Origin: Singulisphaera acidiphila DSM 18658
GTDB lineage: Bacteria > Planctomycetota > Planctomycetia > Isosphaerales > Isosphaeraceae
Assembly (NCBI RefSeq): GCF_000242455.2
Contig: NC_019892.1
Coordinates: 2,480,001 to 2,544,000 of the forward strand
DNA length: 64,000 nt
Reading direction: 5' to 3'
Every line of letters starts with the position of its first letter. The first letter of the stretch is position 1. The notes under the pieces are model-generated. The model ran no database searches and was not told the origin of the DNA. It was given only the letters and a program-made list of their open reading frames with translations. The translations under genes were made by a program, and so were the position numbers. This document shows, piece after piece, positions 32,460-42,433 of the stretch.

Positions 32460-34907
32460 ATGTCCACAGCCAAAGCCACGACGAGCCTGAACGACTCCGG
32501 ACTGAAGCCTTCGACGATTCTTGCGTCGCAATCTCCGGACAAGACGGGACCCCTCGACCCGGAACAACTCCGCAAGATCCATGCCTACTGGCGAGCCGCG
32601 AATTACCTGTCCGTCGGCCAGATCTATCTCTGCGAAAACCCTTTGCTCCGGGAACCGCTGAAACTGGAGCACGTGAAACAACTTTTGCTGGGGCACTGGG
32701 GCACGACGCCGGGACAGAACTTCATCTACGCGCATCTGAACCGGGTCATCAAAGAACATGACCTCAACATGATCTACATCTCCGGCCCCGGCCACGGCGC
32801 CCCGGCGGTGGTGGGCAACGTCTATCTCGAAGGCACCTACAGTGAGGTCTATCCGAACATCAGCGAGGATGAAGCCGGGCTGAAGAAGCTGTTCAAGCAG
32901 TTCTCCTTCCCCGGCGGGATTTCCAGCCACGTTTCACCCCAGACCCCCGGGTCGATCCACGAAGGCGGCGAGCTGGGATATTCGATCAGTCATGCCTTCG
33001 GGGCCGCGTTCGACAATCCGGACTTGGTCGTTGCCTGTGTCGTCGGCGACGGCGAGGCCGAGACCGGACCCCTGGCCACTGCATGGCATTCCAACAAGTT
33101 CCTCGACCCAATCACCGATGGGGTGGTGCTGCCGATCCTGAACCTCAACGGCTTCAAGATCTCCAACCCGACGGTCCTCGCACGGATCACGCACGAGGAA
33201 TTGGAGCACTTGTTCCTCGGCTACGGCTGGACACCGTACTTCGTCGAGGGAGAAGACCCGGAGACGATGCATCAGATCATGGCCGCAACCCTCGATAAGG
33301 TCGTCGAGCAAATCCAGAAGATCCAGCACGACGCCCGCATCCAGGGCAACGCGACTCGACCGCGCTGGCCGATGATCGTCCTCCGATCGCTCAAGGGATG
33401 GACCGGACCGAAAGTCATTGATGGTCTCCCCGTCGAGGGCACATTCCGGGCACATCAGGTGCCGCTTTCCGTGTCTTCCTCGACTCCTCCCGACCATCTC
33501 GAGCAGCTTGAAAGCTGGATGAGAAGTTACAAGCCGGAAGAACTCTTCGACGAGCGCGGCCGGCTTCTGCCCGAACTGGCCGCACTGGCGCCGGAGGGCG
33601 ACCGACGGATGGGGGCCAATCCCCACGCCAATGGCGGGAAACTGTTGCGGAGGCTCCACATGCCGGACTTCCGCGACTACGCCGTCAACGTCCCTGCGCC
33701 CACCGCCGTTGAGGCCGGCAACGTGCACGTGCTGGGCCCCTTCCTTCGCGACGTGATCAAGTTGAATGAGAACCCGCGGAACTTCCGAATCTTCGGCCCG
33801 GACGAGACGATCTCCAATCGGCTGGAAGCCGTCTTCGAGGTAACCAATCGGCAATGGGACGCCGCGACGGTGGCAAACGACGAATTCCTTGCGCCCTGTG
33901 GCGACGTCATCGAGATGCTCAGCGAGCACCAGTGCGAAGGTTGGCTGGAGGGGTACCTTCTGACTGGGCGGCACGGGCTATTCAACAGCTACGAGGCGTT
34001 CATCCGGATCGTCGATTCGATGTTCACCCAGCACGCCAAATGGCTGAAGATGAGTCTGGAACTGCCGTGGCGGCGGAAGATCGCCTCGCTGAACTACCTG
34101 CTGACCTCCCACGTCTGGCGACAGGACCACAACGGCTTCACGCACCAGGACCCCGGTTTCATCGACCACGTCATCAACAAGAAGTCCGAGATGGTGCGTG
34201 TCTACCTCCCGCCCGACGCAAACTGCCTCCTGTCGACCATGGATCACTGCCTGCGCAGCCTGAACTACATCAATCTCGTGGTTTGCGGTAAGCACGATGC
34301 CCCCCAATGGCTCACCATGGATGCCGCCGTCGAGCACTGCACGGAAGGGATCGGCATCTGGCAATGGGCCAGCAACGACCAGGATGGCGAGCCAGACGTG
34401 GTGATGGCCTGCGCCGGGGACGTCCCCACCCTGGAGACTCTGGCGGCTGTGTCGATCCTCCGCGAGCATCTGCCTGAGCTGAAGATCCGGGTGGTCAACG
34501 TCGTCGACCTGATGAGGCTGGAGCCCGACACTGAAGGCCCGCACGGGATGAGCGACGTGGAGTACGACTCGCTCTTCACGAAAGACAAGCACATCATCTT
34601 CGCCTTCCACGGATACCCTTGGCTGGTCCACCGCCTGACGTACCGCAGGGCCAACCGCAACCTGCACGTCCGGGGCTACAAGGAAGAGGGCACCATCACG
34701 ACCGCCTTCGACATGACAGTGATGAACGACATGGACCGCTTCCACCTGGTCATAGACACGGTCGACCGCTTGCCGCAGACGGGTTCCAAGGGGGCTTATC
34801 TCAAGCAGCAGCTTGCGGACAAGCTCGTCGAACACAGGCGATACATCAAAGAACACGGCGTGGACATGCCGGAAATCCGGGAGTGGAAATGGGGCGACTC
34901 CAAATGA
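32460..34907 (+). CDS. xfp: xylulose-5-phosphate/fructose-6-phosphate phosphoketolase
   Basis: A full-length 815-residue ThDP enzyme that splits xylulose 5-phosphate or fructose 6-phosphate with phosphate to give acetyl phosphate. The N-terminal phosphoketolase signature [18 protein letters not shown] lies near residue 77, [20 protein letters not shown] near 101, the ThDP motif [20 protein letters not shown] near 195, and the C-terminal domain has [26 protein letters not shown] lies before the ATG. It overlaps the aldolase start by four bases. With tkt, tal and ackA it forms a complete bifid-type shunt. Confidence 0.96.
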   Translation: MSTAKATTSLNDSGLKPSTILASQSPDKTGPLDPEQLRKIHAYWRAANYLSVGQIYLCENPLLREPLKLEHVKQLLLGHWGTTPGQNFIYAHLNRVIKEHDLNMIYISGPGHGAPAVVGNVYLEGTYSEVYPNISEDEAGLKKLFKQFSFPGGISSHVSPQTPGSIHEGGELGYSISHAFGAAFDNPDLVVACVVGDGEAETGPLATAWHSNKFLDPITDGVVLPILNLNGFKISNPTVLARITHEELEHLFLGYGWTPYFVEGEDPETMHQIMAATLDKVVEQIQKIQHDARIQGNATRPRWPMIVLRSLKGWTGPKVIDGLPVEGTFRAHQVPLSVSSSTPPDHLEQLESWMRSYKPEELFDERGRLLPELAALAPEGDRRMGANPHANGGKLLRRLHMPDFRDYAVNVPAPTAVEAGNVHVLGPFLRDVIKLNENPRNFRIFGPDETISNRLEAVFEVTNRQWDAATVANDEFLAPCGDVIEMLSEHQCEGWLEGYLLTGRHGLFNSYEAFIRIVDSMFTQHAKWLKMSLELPWRRKIASLNYLLTSHVWRQDHNGFTHQDPGFIDHVINKKSEMVRVYLPPDANCLLSTMDHCLRSLNYINLVVCGKHDAPQWLTMDAAVEHCTEGIGIWQWASNDQDGEPDVVMACAGDVPTLETLAAVSILREHLPELKIRVVNVVDLMRLEPDTEGPHGMSDVEYDSLFTKDKHIIFAFHGYPWLVHRLTYRRANRNLHVRGYKEEGTITTAFDMTVMNDMDRFHLVIDTVDRLPQTGSKGAYLKQQLADKLVEHRRYIKEHGVDMPEIREWKWGDSK

Positions 34908-35179
34908 ATGCACCGGAGCTTGTAGACACCTCGAGGATGCTCGTCGCAGGCGACAAGGGCCTACTGGCGATGGATGAAAGCACTCCAACCTGCGACAAAC
35001 GATTTGCCAGGTCGGCGATTCCCCAGACCGAGGAGGCCCGGCACGCCTATCGGGAGCTGATCGTGACCACGCCCGGACTCAGTAAGTCCATCAGTGGGGC
35101 GATCCTCTACGACGAGACGCTCCGCCAGCAGACGAAGGATGGCACTCCCTTCGTAAGAATCATCACCGATGCAGGAATC
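34904..35179 (+). pseudogene. class I fructose-bisphosphate aldolase, truncated by an IS
   Basis: Only the first 92 residues remain: [34 protein letters not shown], then SISGAILYDETLRQQTKDG and ending PFVRIITDAGI. This is the start of a class I aldolase (usual length about 340). The Schiff-base lysine and the rest of the barrel are absent from the whole window. The homology stops at 35179, where IS-like sequence begins. The ATG overlaps the xfp stop (ATGA), so the gene was the last of the operon. Confidence 0.85.
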
Positions 35180-36315
35180 TGCACTTTCTGCAACTTGATG
35201 TACGTTTGCGGCCGACGGGTGGCGAGTCGAAGAGGGCCGGCCCAATCGGGATGATGGCGGTTACCAAGCCAGTCAGACACCCAAACGGAGCCGGCCCCAT
35301 GACATCCTCGCATCCGTAGCCCATCCCATGCCAGTGGTTCGCCTACCTCACCGCCGTCCTCGATCGCCGCTCCGCACCACGGCTCGCCCTCCTCTTCCTC
35401 GGCGCTCTCCTGGCGTGCGGTCGGCGAACTGTCACCAGTTGGATCCGCGCCGCCGAACTCAGTGACAAGTTCCAGTCCTGCTACACCGCCGTGGCGGCGG
35501 CCGGCAAGGAGAGTGACAGCATCGCCGCGCGCCTGGTCATGGAGGCGGTCAAGCCACTGGTGACCGGGGCCAAACGGCTCACCCTCGCCCTGGACGACAC
35601 CCCGACAAAGCGGTACGGGCCGCACGTCCAGGGGGCGGCGTCCATCACAACCCGACATCGGGCCCGGCCAGTTCCCCTTACGTCTATGGCCACGTCTTCG
35701 TCGTGTTCGGACTCCTGCGACTCACCCCGCGTGGGGCGTGGTGGCGCTGCCGCTGTTGTCCCGCTTGTACGTCCGGGCGAAGGACCTGCCGGCCATCGAC
35801 ACAAAGCACCGGCCCAAGTTCCGGACCAAGTTGGTGTTGGCCGTCGAACTGTTGCGGTGGGCAATGCCGTAGCTGGGGCAGCTGGACAGGCCGCTGTGGG
35901 TCGTCGCCGACGGTACCTACGCCAAGGCCGACTTCCTCAAGCCGGCGCAAACGCTGGGGATGACGGTCGTCAGCCGACTCCGCAAGGACTCGGCCTTGCA
36001 CACACTCCCCGGCCCCCGACCGCCGGGGCGGCCGGCCCTGTTTGTACGGCGAACACCGCATCGACCTGGCCAAGCGGGCCGGCCAGCGGCGCGGCTGGTC
36101 CACCGGCGTGTTCGACTTGTACGGGGAGAAGGCGGTCAAACGGTACAAGACATTCCTGGCGACGTGGCGGCCAACCGGCGGAGCGATCCGCGTGGTCTTG
36201 GTCGACGAGGCGACGGGGTGGCGTGCGTTCTTCTGCACCGACGTCTCGGCGAGTGTGGCGGACATTCTGGGGGCCGTAGCCGCGTGCTTCAGCCTGGAGG
36301 AGGTGGTCTCGAAGG
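35180..36315 (+). mobile_element. degenerate DDE-transposase insertion remnant
   Basis: Starting at the break in the aldolase, the plus strand reads as one DDE transposase spread over three frames with at least two shifts and a TAG near 35870: FAYLTAVLDRRSAPRLALLF (from about 35338), LDDTPTKRYGPHVQGA, then PLLSRLYVRAKDLPAID and LWVVADGTYAKADFLKPAQ, and finally RVVLVDEATGWRAFFCTDV. It resembles IS4/IS701-type transposases of planctomycetes. The C-terminal catalytic part is missing and no inverted repeat pair was found, so the right part is lost. The boundary with the helicase-like gene near 36,300 is approximate. Confidence 0.65.
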
Positions 36316-36456
36316 TCAAAGGCTCGCTGCAGTTGGCGGCGGCGTGGACGAAGGACGCGGTCTATGCGGCGTTCGGTTCGGCCTTGCACGACGTACCCCT
36401 CGAAGATATCGCGGGATGGTTCCAGGATCGAGCAGCGTACGCCATGCAACAGTGAG

Positions 36457-37887
36457 CGGGTGTAACTCTGGAATCTGGAGATCAAGCGGCGGTCCGAGTC
36501 CAGAGGCTCTCCCATTCCGGGGTATCGGCAGTGGCGATCAGGGACGCCATGCCCTCCAGGTGATCCACGCACCAGCCTCGTCCCGGGACTTTGAGCCGAC
36601 GGCCCATCCGCCGCGCCAGGCTCTCCACTCCGCCGCTACCGATCGAGCGGCCCGTGCGGAGTCGACCGTAATAGCCGAGACGGTCGGTATGCTTGGCGAA
36701 GTCGCCGATCAGTTCATCGAGGCCGGCCTGACCGGCCGTCGTCCGGCCCGCGACCGGAGTGGCTCCGACGTGGTCGAGCAGCCCCGGCCAGCCGTCGGCC
36801 AGGAGCGAGTGCCGCCCTCGTTCGACCCAGTCGGCGGCCTCGTCGCCGAACAGGGCGCGGCCCGCCGAGGCCAGATGCTCGCAGGCGTGGAAGACGTCCA
36901 GGAGTTGCGTGACCGCGGGGAACTGCGTCGAGGCCGCGTTCCAGATCCACTCGGCGCCGTCGCCCAGGACCGTCAACGAACCGGCCGGCTCGATCCCCAA
37001 CGCCTGGGCTAGCGGCGTCCATCGCGCCGCGAATGTCTCGCTATCGGCGACCGTGGCATAGGCCGCCTGCGCCGTCGGCCGCGGCAGTTCCCGCTCGGCC
37101 CAGGCGTCAGGTTCGGCCGGTTCGCCGAGCGGTCGCTTCAGGTACAACGCCATCTTCAGTTCCCGCCAGCCGCCGCGGGTCGGAGCCATGACGCCGTCAG
37201 TCAGGAACTCAATTTCCCCCTCGGCGTCCTCGAAGTGCGCCTTCGGCGGCTCCTGCTCGCGCCGCCGCGTCAGAGCTTGGGCGGCGCGATGACTATGCCG
37301 GCGGATCGTCTCGCCGTTGATGGGGACGCCAGCGAACTCGTGCAGGCGGTCGGAGGCGACGTCGAATGACCAACTCGCCGCCGCCAGGCAGGCCAACCGG
37401 GTGGCGTGCGGGCTGAGGAAGTCGTCGACGCCGAGGCGGGCGTCGAGGGGATGAGCCGTCAGGCCACAGCCGTGGCATCGCAGCGAGCGACGACGCAGCG
37501 TCACCCGGCCGGCGGCGATCACGGTCGTCTTGGCCGTCTGGTCCTTGATCGCGCGACGGCCGCCGCAGGGGCAGGCTCGGCCGGGAGCCCCTTTTTCTCG
37601 GCCGCCTGCGCCTGCTGCTGCAAGGCCGACTCCAGGGCGACACGGGTCAACTCGCGGCCGAGTCGAACAGCGGTCAACTCGCCGACGGCCAGGACTTGAC
37701 CGTCCGGAGCCGCATCGGTGACGGCCTCCAACTCGCGCGCCATCGCCAGGGCCTGTTCGACCAAGATCGACTCCAACTCCGTCCTGACCGTGACCGTCCG
37801 CTCCATCGCTTCGCCTCCAGGGGTGTCGGGGAGCATCCCGTCATACCAGGGAGGCGGCAGAATTTCCAGATTCCAGAGTTACACCCC
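36457..37887 (-). mobile_element. ISKra4-like insertion sequence
   Basis: About 1.43 kb with near-perfect terminal inverted repeats (GGGTGTAACTCTGGAATCTG at both ends, 22 bases in all, at 36458-36479 and 37865-37886) and flanking 7-bp repeats CAGTGAG (36450-36456, 37888-37894). It holds one transposase on the minus strand. It sits inside the helicase-like gene. Confidence 0.85.
36482..37806 (-). CDS. ISKra4-like transposase, probably made by -1 frameshifting
   Basis: Two overlapping frames encode one transposase. The first (from 37806, after a GGAGG site) runs MERTVTVRTELESILVEQAL with helical character. The second carries CPCGGRRAIKDQTAKTT (a zinc-knuckle-like CxC), LRRRSLRCHGCGLTAHPLDA and the conserved LTVLGDGAEWIWN and RTGRSIGSGGVESLARRMG regions, ending at 36482. 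They join in the -1 frame at GAAAAAGGGG (37589-37598), a slippery sequence typical of IS frameshifting. As one product it would be about 440 residues, normal for ISKra4 elements. It could also be a simple frameshift mutation. Confidence 0.75.
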
Positions 37888-39209
37888 CAGTGAGGAGCTC
37901 TAAAGGGGCATTGCTGCCATCGGCGCGGATGAGGACGTCGGCATCGAGCCGCGTCATCGTGTTCGCGCGAATCAAGGTGAGAATTGTCCGCGTAATGCGT
38001 GACCCCGGACCGTTTTCACTCGGCCCCGCCTGCAAGACCCAACCCGGGAGGCGCCGAGCCAGCTCGCTGCCATGCTCGGGCGATTCGACGAGCACGGCCA
38101 TTCGGAGTTTGCCATCGATCGTTCGAGACAATCCTCCGCGATCGTCGACGTGTGAGTCGTGCCCTGGGAAGCCGACGACTTGCCCGGCATCGAACGCCTT
38201 CGCGAGGTTGGCGATGACGCTGTTTCGACGATCATGATGCCAGACCGCCAGGCGTTTCCGCTCCAGGGGATCGAGCCCGGGAGGCAGCGTCACCAGCGGC
38301 GACTCGGACAGCAGAACTCGGACGGGGGCGCGACGGCCATTGTGATCGGGGACCTGATAGATCGTGGGACCGACCAATGCCTCAATGAGGAGTCGCGTCC
38401 GGGTACCGTACCGATTTCCTCGTTCGCCAAAACCGTAGACCCGATGATCGGCGATCAGCTTCTGATGCTCGATGCTCATGGCCGACGCCGCCTCTTCGGT
38501 CCGCTCGAAGACCAGGATATCGGTCTGCTGATTCTCGAAGCTGTTGAACGTGCAGACCCGGAGCCGCACTTCGGAGCGGAACGAGCCGCCGTGGAAGTGC
38601 TCGACCGGCTTGCGGGATCCTTGTGCCAGGAAGTGACGAAGCCAGCGCCCCCTCCGGATCGACGTGGTGAGAACCGAGATGGTTGCGTCGGGATAGGCCC
38701 GCGCCATCGCGACGATCAAGCGAATCTTGTCGCGACGGCCGCAAACCTCGAGCTGGCCGCGGCGGTTCTCGGCCAACGACTCGACGAAGACCTGGGTTTC
38801 CGCACCCGCCTTGGCCACCCACTATTGATCCTGACGCATCCAGCACTCGCGACCATGATAGGTGCCGTCGATGACCTCGACCTCGTAGCCGTTCTGCCGG
38901 AGTATCTCCGCGACACGCGGAACCGAGCCCGCACCCATGAAGTCTCGATCGGGTTCCTTGCCCTCGTACATCGACTTGCGCACCAAGACGGATTCAACGC
39001 CCGTCGGTCCTCCCGAGCGATAGGTGCGCTGGGTGAACTGGAGGTACGGAAGGATCACGTGCGGCAACCCCGGTTCGATTCAGGCGCGCTTGCCGTCGAC
39101 CGTGATCCGAACCACCTGAGGCCTGTTCGCCCGCGGCAGCGAGCGACGTGGGCTTGATCTCGATTTAGCCATGGGAATCTCCGTGACGAAGTCGCTGAAG
39201 TTCCAATCT

Positions 39210-40528
39210 CAGTAGTTCGGATCGAAGGCCGTCGGGGGCCTATGTCGTAACCACAATCGGCAACGGCCTTTCGGCAAACGCTATTTTCACTAGTCCATAC
39301 ATTTCAACGGCTACATCGAAGAGCCACAGCAGCATGGTTTTCAATCGCAACCTCTCCAGGTGGAGTTCGCTCCCGCCCCGTCTTGGCTTCGAGAGAACGG
39401 CGTGATGGAGCCAGACCCAGAGGTTGCGAAGCAACAAGGCAATTGCCACGTACAAGAACCGCACTACGAATCGCCTGGATGTCGTCCGAATCCGGCATTC
39501 GTTCATTTGGCGATAACTTGTCTCGATCCCAAACCGGCTTCGGTAGCTGTCCTTGACCCAGTCGTACCGCTTGGGAGCGATCCCCCAGTAGGCGTAAATC
39601 CAGGCTTCCCGCCCTGTCTTGCCACGCATGCCTCGGCGGTTCCAACACTTGATACAGACCCTCACTGTGGCCTTCTCATGCTTCGCGTTCGACAGCGTGT
39701 AGGTACTCCATCCGCTCGTTTTGCATTTCTTAAAGACGTTCGAGCCGCTCGGACCCAACGGGTGTTCGGTTTTGCGACCGTGACAGACCACGGGCATCAA
39801 GAACGGGGTGCGCGCGTGCTGAAGATAACGGATAACCTCGACGCAGTAGAAGCCGCGATCGAGCACGGTGAAGCGGACCTCGATCCCGGCGGCGTGGACC
39901 TGCTTCAGCAGTTCGCGAACGATCTCCGCCATCGTTGTGCTGGGGGTGACGGCGCTCAGCGCCACGGTGTAACGCCGCCCTTTACGAATCACATAGGCGG
40001 TGCCGTAGCCGAAGAACGAACAGGTCCCCTTCTTGGCCTGGCCTCGCATCACCAACGGGTTGGTCTTGCGATCGGCCCCGTAATACGGGAGCAAAGTCAG
40101 ATCGATGGCGATCACTTGGGGGCGGCGTCGCAAAGCCTTGGGAAGATGGCCCTGAAGGGCCGCCTGGACTCGTCGCCGCAATGGGTTGTAGTCGGGCAAG
40201 GTGGAGTCGAGCGCTTCGGCGACGACATGCTCGTCGGGGACGCCACGGAGGCGGTGGCAGGTGTCGGACAGCGAACTGATCCGGGCTGCCGCGGCGAAGA
40301 GGACGGTCAGGATCGTCTGGGCAGCAACATTCTTGGCGTCGCGAAGCTTCAGTGGGGGCTGGAATGCTTGGACAGCGTAGCGATAGACTTGGGTGGGAGT
40401 CAGGGGATTGATGGACTTGCGCATGGGACCCTCCGTGAGTGAAAGGTTTTGCACAAGTCATTTTCGGAGACCAGTTTGAGCCTGTCATCCCCTGACTCTC
40501 ACTCTAACCCTAAACTTCCGAACTACTG
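39210..40528 (-). mobile_element. ISH3-like insertion sequence
   Basis: A 1,319-bp element with 12-bp inverted ends (CAGTAGTTCGGA and TCCGAACTACTG) and an exact 5-bp target duplication AATCT at 39205-39209 and 40529-40533. Its transposase is intact, so it may still be active. It is inserted in gene B. Confidence 0.9.
39240..40424 (-). CDS. ISH3-family-like transposase
   Basis: An intact 394-residue DDE transposase. The N-terminal region is MRKSINPLTPTQVYRYAVQA; the DDE-fold core has PQVIAIDLTLLPYYGAD (first Asp), EVRFTVLDRGFYCVEVIRYL (second Asp) and SYRSRFGIETSYRQMNECRI (third acidic residue in a YR..E context). The C-terminal part is helical. The ATG at 40424 has GGAGGG five bases upstream and is preferred over 40454. 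It is the only full-length IS transposase without a frameshift between 35 and 41 kb. Confidence 0.85.
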   Translation of the reverse strand: MRKSINPLTPTQVYRYAVQAFQPPLKLRDAKNVAAQTILTVLFAAAARISSLSDTCHRLRGVPDEHVVAEALDSTLPDYNPLRRRVQAALQGHLPKALRRRPQVIAIDLTLLPYYGADRKTNPLVMRGQAKKGTCSFFGYGTAYVIRKGRRYTVALSAVTPSTTMAEIVRELLKQVHAAGIEVRFTVLDRGFYCVEVIRYLQHARTPFLMPVVCHGRKTEHPLGPSGSNVFKKCKTSGWSTYTLSNAKHEKATVRVCIKCWNRRGMRGKTGREAWIYAYWGIAPKRYDWVKDSYRSRFGIETSYRQMNECRIRTTSRRFVVRFLYVAIALLLRNLWVWLHHAVLSKPRRGGSELHLERLRLKTMLLWLFDVAVEMYGLVKIAFAERPLPIVVTT

Positions 40529-40964
40529 AATCTGGCGATCCGGCTTTCGTCGAGGAGGTGGATCTCAAGTTCCGGATCGGTCGCTTGAATCACCAGGTGG
40601 CGGCGGATGCCCTGAGGCCCGTCAACCGGCCAATCCAGGCCGAACCAGTCAGCATCAGCGTGATGTCCCATGCGACCACCGGGTCCATGGCCCTCAATGT
40701 CGTCGGCTCGCTCGATCCAGCCGCGCCGCTGGATCGGCCGCAGCGGCGTGAGGCCATACTTGCCTGCGTCTTCCGAGACCTTGCCGTCGAAGTGGCCCGA
40801 GCGGACCACCGCGCCGGGGATCACCCCGGCGTGGCAGATCATTGACGAGACCGCGAAGCAGTTCCGCGGCCACGGCTTCGTCGGGAATCCGATCGCGGCC
40901 GCCAGGGTATCGGCCTGGTCGGTCGCGGGGAGCTTGAAGAGATCTTCGATCACGGTCGTCATCG

Positions 40965-41686
40965 TCATTCCTCGTGATTGCCGTGGAAGGAACCGAAGGT
41001 GGTCGAAATCCGCCGGCCGGAGCGGGCGGCCATGGTCGCGAAGGCATACTCGGCGGGCCCGTGGACGATCTGCCGCGGGTAGCGGCAGGCGTTGCCCATG
41101 GCATGCGAGACATCGCGACGCGTCGGCCGCTCGATCGAGGTCAGCTCGAACTTGCTCTTGCCGCTCCCGTGTGTGAGCACGCGGCGGTCCTGCAGGAACG
41201 CCTCCGCCCGGTCGAGCGGCACGGCGAGCACCTGGCGGATTTGCACGTTCCAGCAGAGGAATTCCCGGCGGCCATCCTGGTCCTTTCGCTTATAGACCAC
41301 GCCGGTGTAGATCGTCTCGAACCCGCCCACGCAGCCGGCGGCGCGGAGGTGGCGGACGTCGGTCCGCCGGGTCGGCAGTTGCTTCGCCATGTCGCCGGGC
41401 CCGCGGCCGCGCCCGAGCCGGTGGTCGAGGACGATCGGCAACAACGGTGTGCCGCGGGCGTCCGCGAACTTGTAGCCGTACTGGATTCGCCGCTCGACCA
41501 GCACGCAGTCCGCCCGCCGCCGCTGGTCGACCACCGCGTCGTCCGCGTCGTCCGCGTCGTCCGCGACCACGTCGCCGCGCTGCTTCGACCGCGGGAGCAC
41601 GACGACGCGCGGCTTCGGCCGCGGGAGCACGGGCGCCGCCGCCGCCTCGAACGCGCCGAACAACACGCGATCGATCGTCGACCAGA
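40965..41686 (-). pseudogene. unknown gene A, 3' exon
   Basis: The 3' exon of the gene whose 5' exon is at 47115-47474. It reads WSTIDRVLFGAFEAAAAPVL, then a short acidic repeat ADDADDADD written by a 9-base repeat (GTCGTCCGC) copied three times, RIQYGYKFADARGTPLLPIV, FETIYTGVVYKRKDQDGRRE and HAMGNACRYPRQIVHG, ending at 40965. The phase fits: after removing the group II intron (41687-45652) and the IS4 element, exon 1 ...CPHCWGRNAGD joins to FWSTIDRV without a shift. Restored length is about 362 residues. A start at 41753 would begin inside the intron and is not real. Function unknown. Confidence 0.65.
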
Positions 41687-41760
41687 GTCGAGTAGCCCGG
41701 GGGGATTTCACCCCCAGGCCCTCTCGGATCCGGACGGAAGGCTCGCACCTCATCCGGCTC

Positions 41761-42433
41761 TTATGATCCAGTCGCTGGTCGAAACCCGATCTGCCAAAGA
41801 ACCAACAGATTCGGGTCGCGCCGCGCCACCTGACCCAGCCAGTGGGCTGCGTTGATGGAGTGACGCCTCAACCGTTTGTATTTCCGCTGCGCCCATTTGA
41901 CCATGGCACGCTCCAGATGCCTGAGAACCGGAGTGAGCGCCGACCGGTAGAACCGGCCGTAGTAGTTCACCCATCCCCGTACCGAAGGGTTCACAAGCCC
42001 CGCGATCTCCTCCAGAGTTTGATTGTTCCGGGTGGCGGCCAGCCGCCATTCTCGGATCGTCTCCCGGATCGCATTGGCGGCCTTGTCGCTGATCGCCGGG
42101 AGGAAGCTCACAAAGTACTTCCCCCATCGATTCTTGGCCCGCCGGGGCCGAAAAGTGTAGCCGAGGAAGTCGAACTTGATGTGCTCATGCTGGCCCCTTC
42201 GGTCATCGTCCTGGCAGTACACGATCTTGGTCTTCTCAGGGTGAAGCTCAAGACAGCACTCCTTCAGGCGTTCCCGAACTGCTGCGAGCACGTGCTCGGC
42301 TTGAGCCCGACTCTTGGCGTGAATGATTCACATCGTCCGCATAGCGTGCGAAGTGAATGTCCGGATAGCTCCGGGTCATCCAGAGGTCGAACGCATAGTG
42401 CATGAAGAGATTCGCCAACAAGGGTGAACTCAC
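41761..42433 (-). pseudogene. group II intron reverse transcriptase, C-terminal part
   Basis: The second half of the intron-encoded protein. It starts at VSSPLLANLFMHYAFDLWM and reads SYPDIHFARYADD (the YADD catalytic motif), shifts frame near 42,330, and continues ELHPEKTKIVYCQDDDRR, FDFLGYTFRPRRAKNRWG (thumb/domain X) and VNPSVRGWVNYYGRFYRSA, ending at 41761 next to domain V. No endonuclease domain follows, so it would be a maturase/RT without HNH. The frameshift and the insertion make it inactive. Confidence 0.8.

Larger units (their letters stand above)
36316..39172 (-). pseudogene. SF2 helicase-like gene, interrupted by an ISKra4-like element and two stops
   Basis: Read leftwards from the ATG at 39172. 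The N-terminus is basic (MAKSRSSPRRSLPRANRPQV); a TGA after residue 36 and a TAG at 38822-38824 interrupt the frame, which otherwise stays open. The body resembles a phage/plasmid-type superfamily 2 helicase: RLIVAMARAYPDATISVLTT, VCTFNSF, DILVFERTEEAASA, a degraded motif III (VYGFGERGNR where relatives have GFTATP), LLIEALVGPTIYQV, and a C-terminal lobe MAVLVESPEHGSELARRLPG. A 7-bp repeat CAGTGAG flanks the IS at 36457-37887. With the IS removed, the frame continues LLTVAWRTLLDPGTI to a TGA at 36316. The Walker A loop is not evident. It overlaps gene B by eight bases. Confidence 0.6.
39165..40968 (-). pseudogene. unknown gene B of the minus-strand cassette, split by an ISH3-like element
   Basis: Starts at 40968 with MTMTTVIEDLFKLPATDQAD, overlapping the gene A stop (ATGA), and reads DADWFGLDWPVDGPQG and ATDPELEIHLLDESRIAR. 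The IS at 39210-40528 breaks it near the end. If the IS and one copy of the 5-bp repeat are removed, the frame continues ARLELQRLRHGDSHG to a TAA at 39165-39167, which overlaps the helicase start. Restored length is about 161 residues. I do not recognise the family. The tight overlaps with A and the helicase imply one operon and joint function. Confidence 0.55.

Noticed and set aside
36042-36455. Plus-strand frame as an intact small transposase
   Set aside because: Its first part is the tail of the degenerate IS remnant; after about 36,300 it is only the complement of the helicase-like gene.
37841-39157. Plus-strand frames opposite the helicase-like gene
   Set aside because: Antisense shadow; the helicase motifs are on the minus strand and the frame is restored there after excising the IS.
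40965-41753. Gene A 3' part as a separate gene starting at 41753
   Set aside because: That start lies inside group II intron domain V; the exon joint at 41686 explains the frame better.
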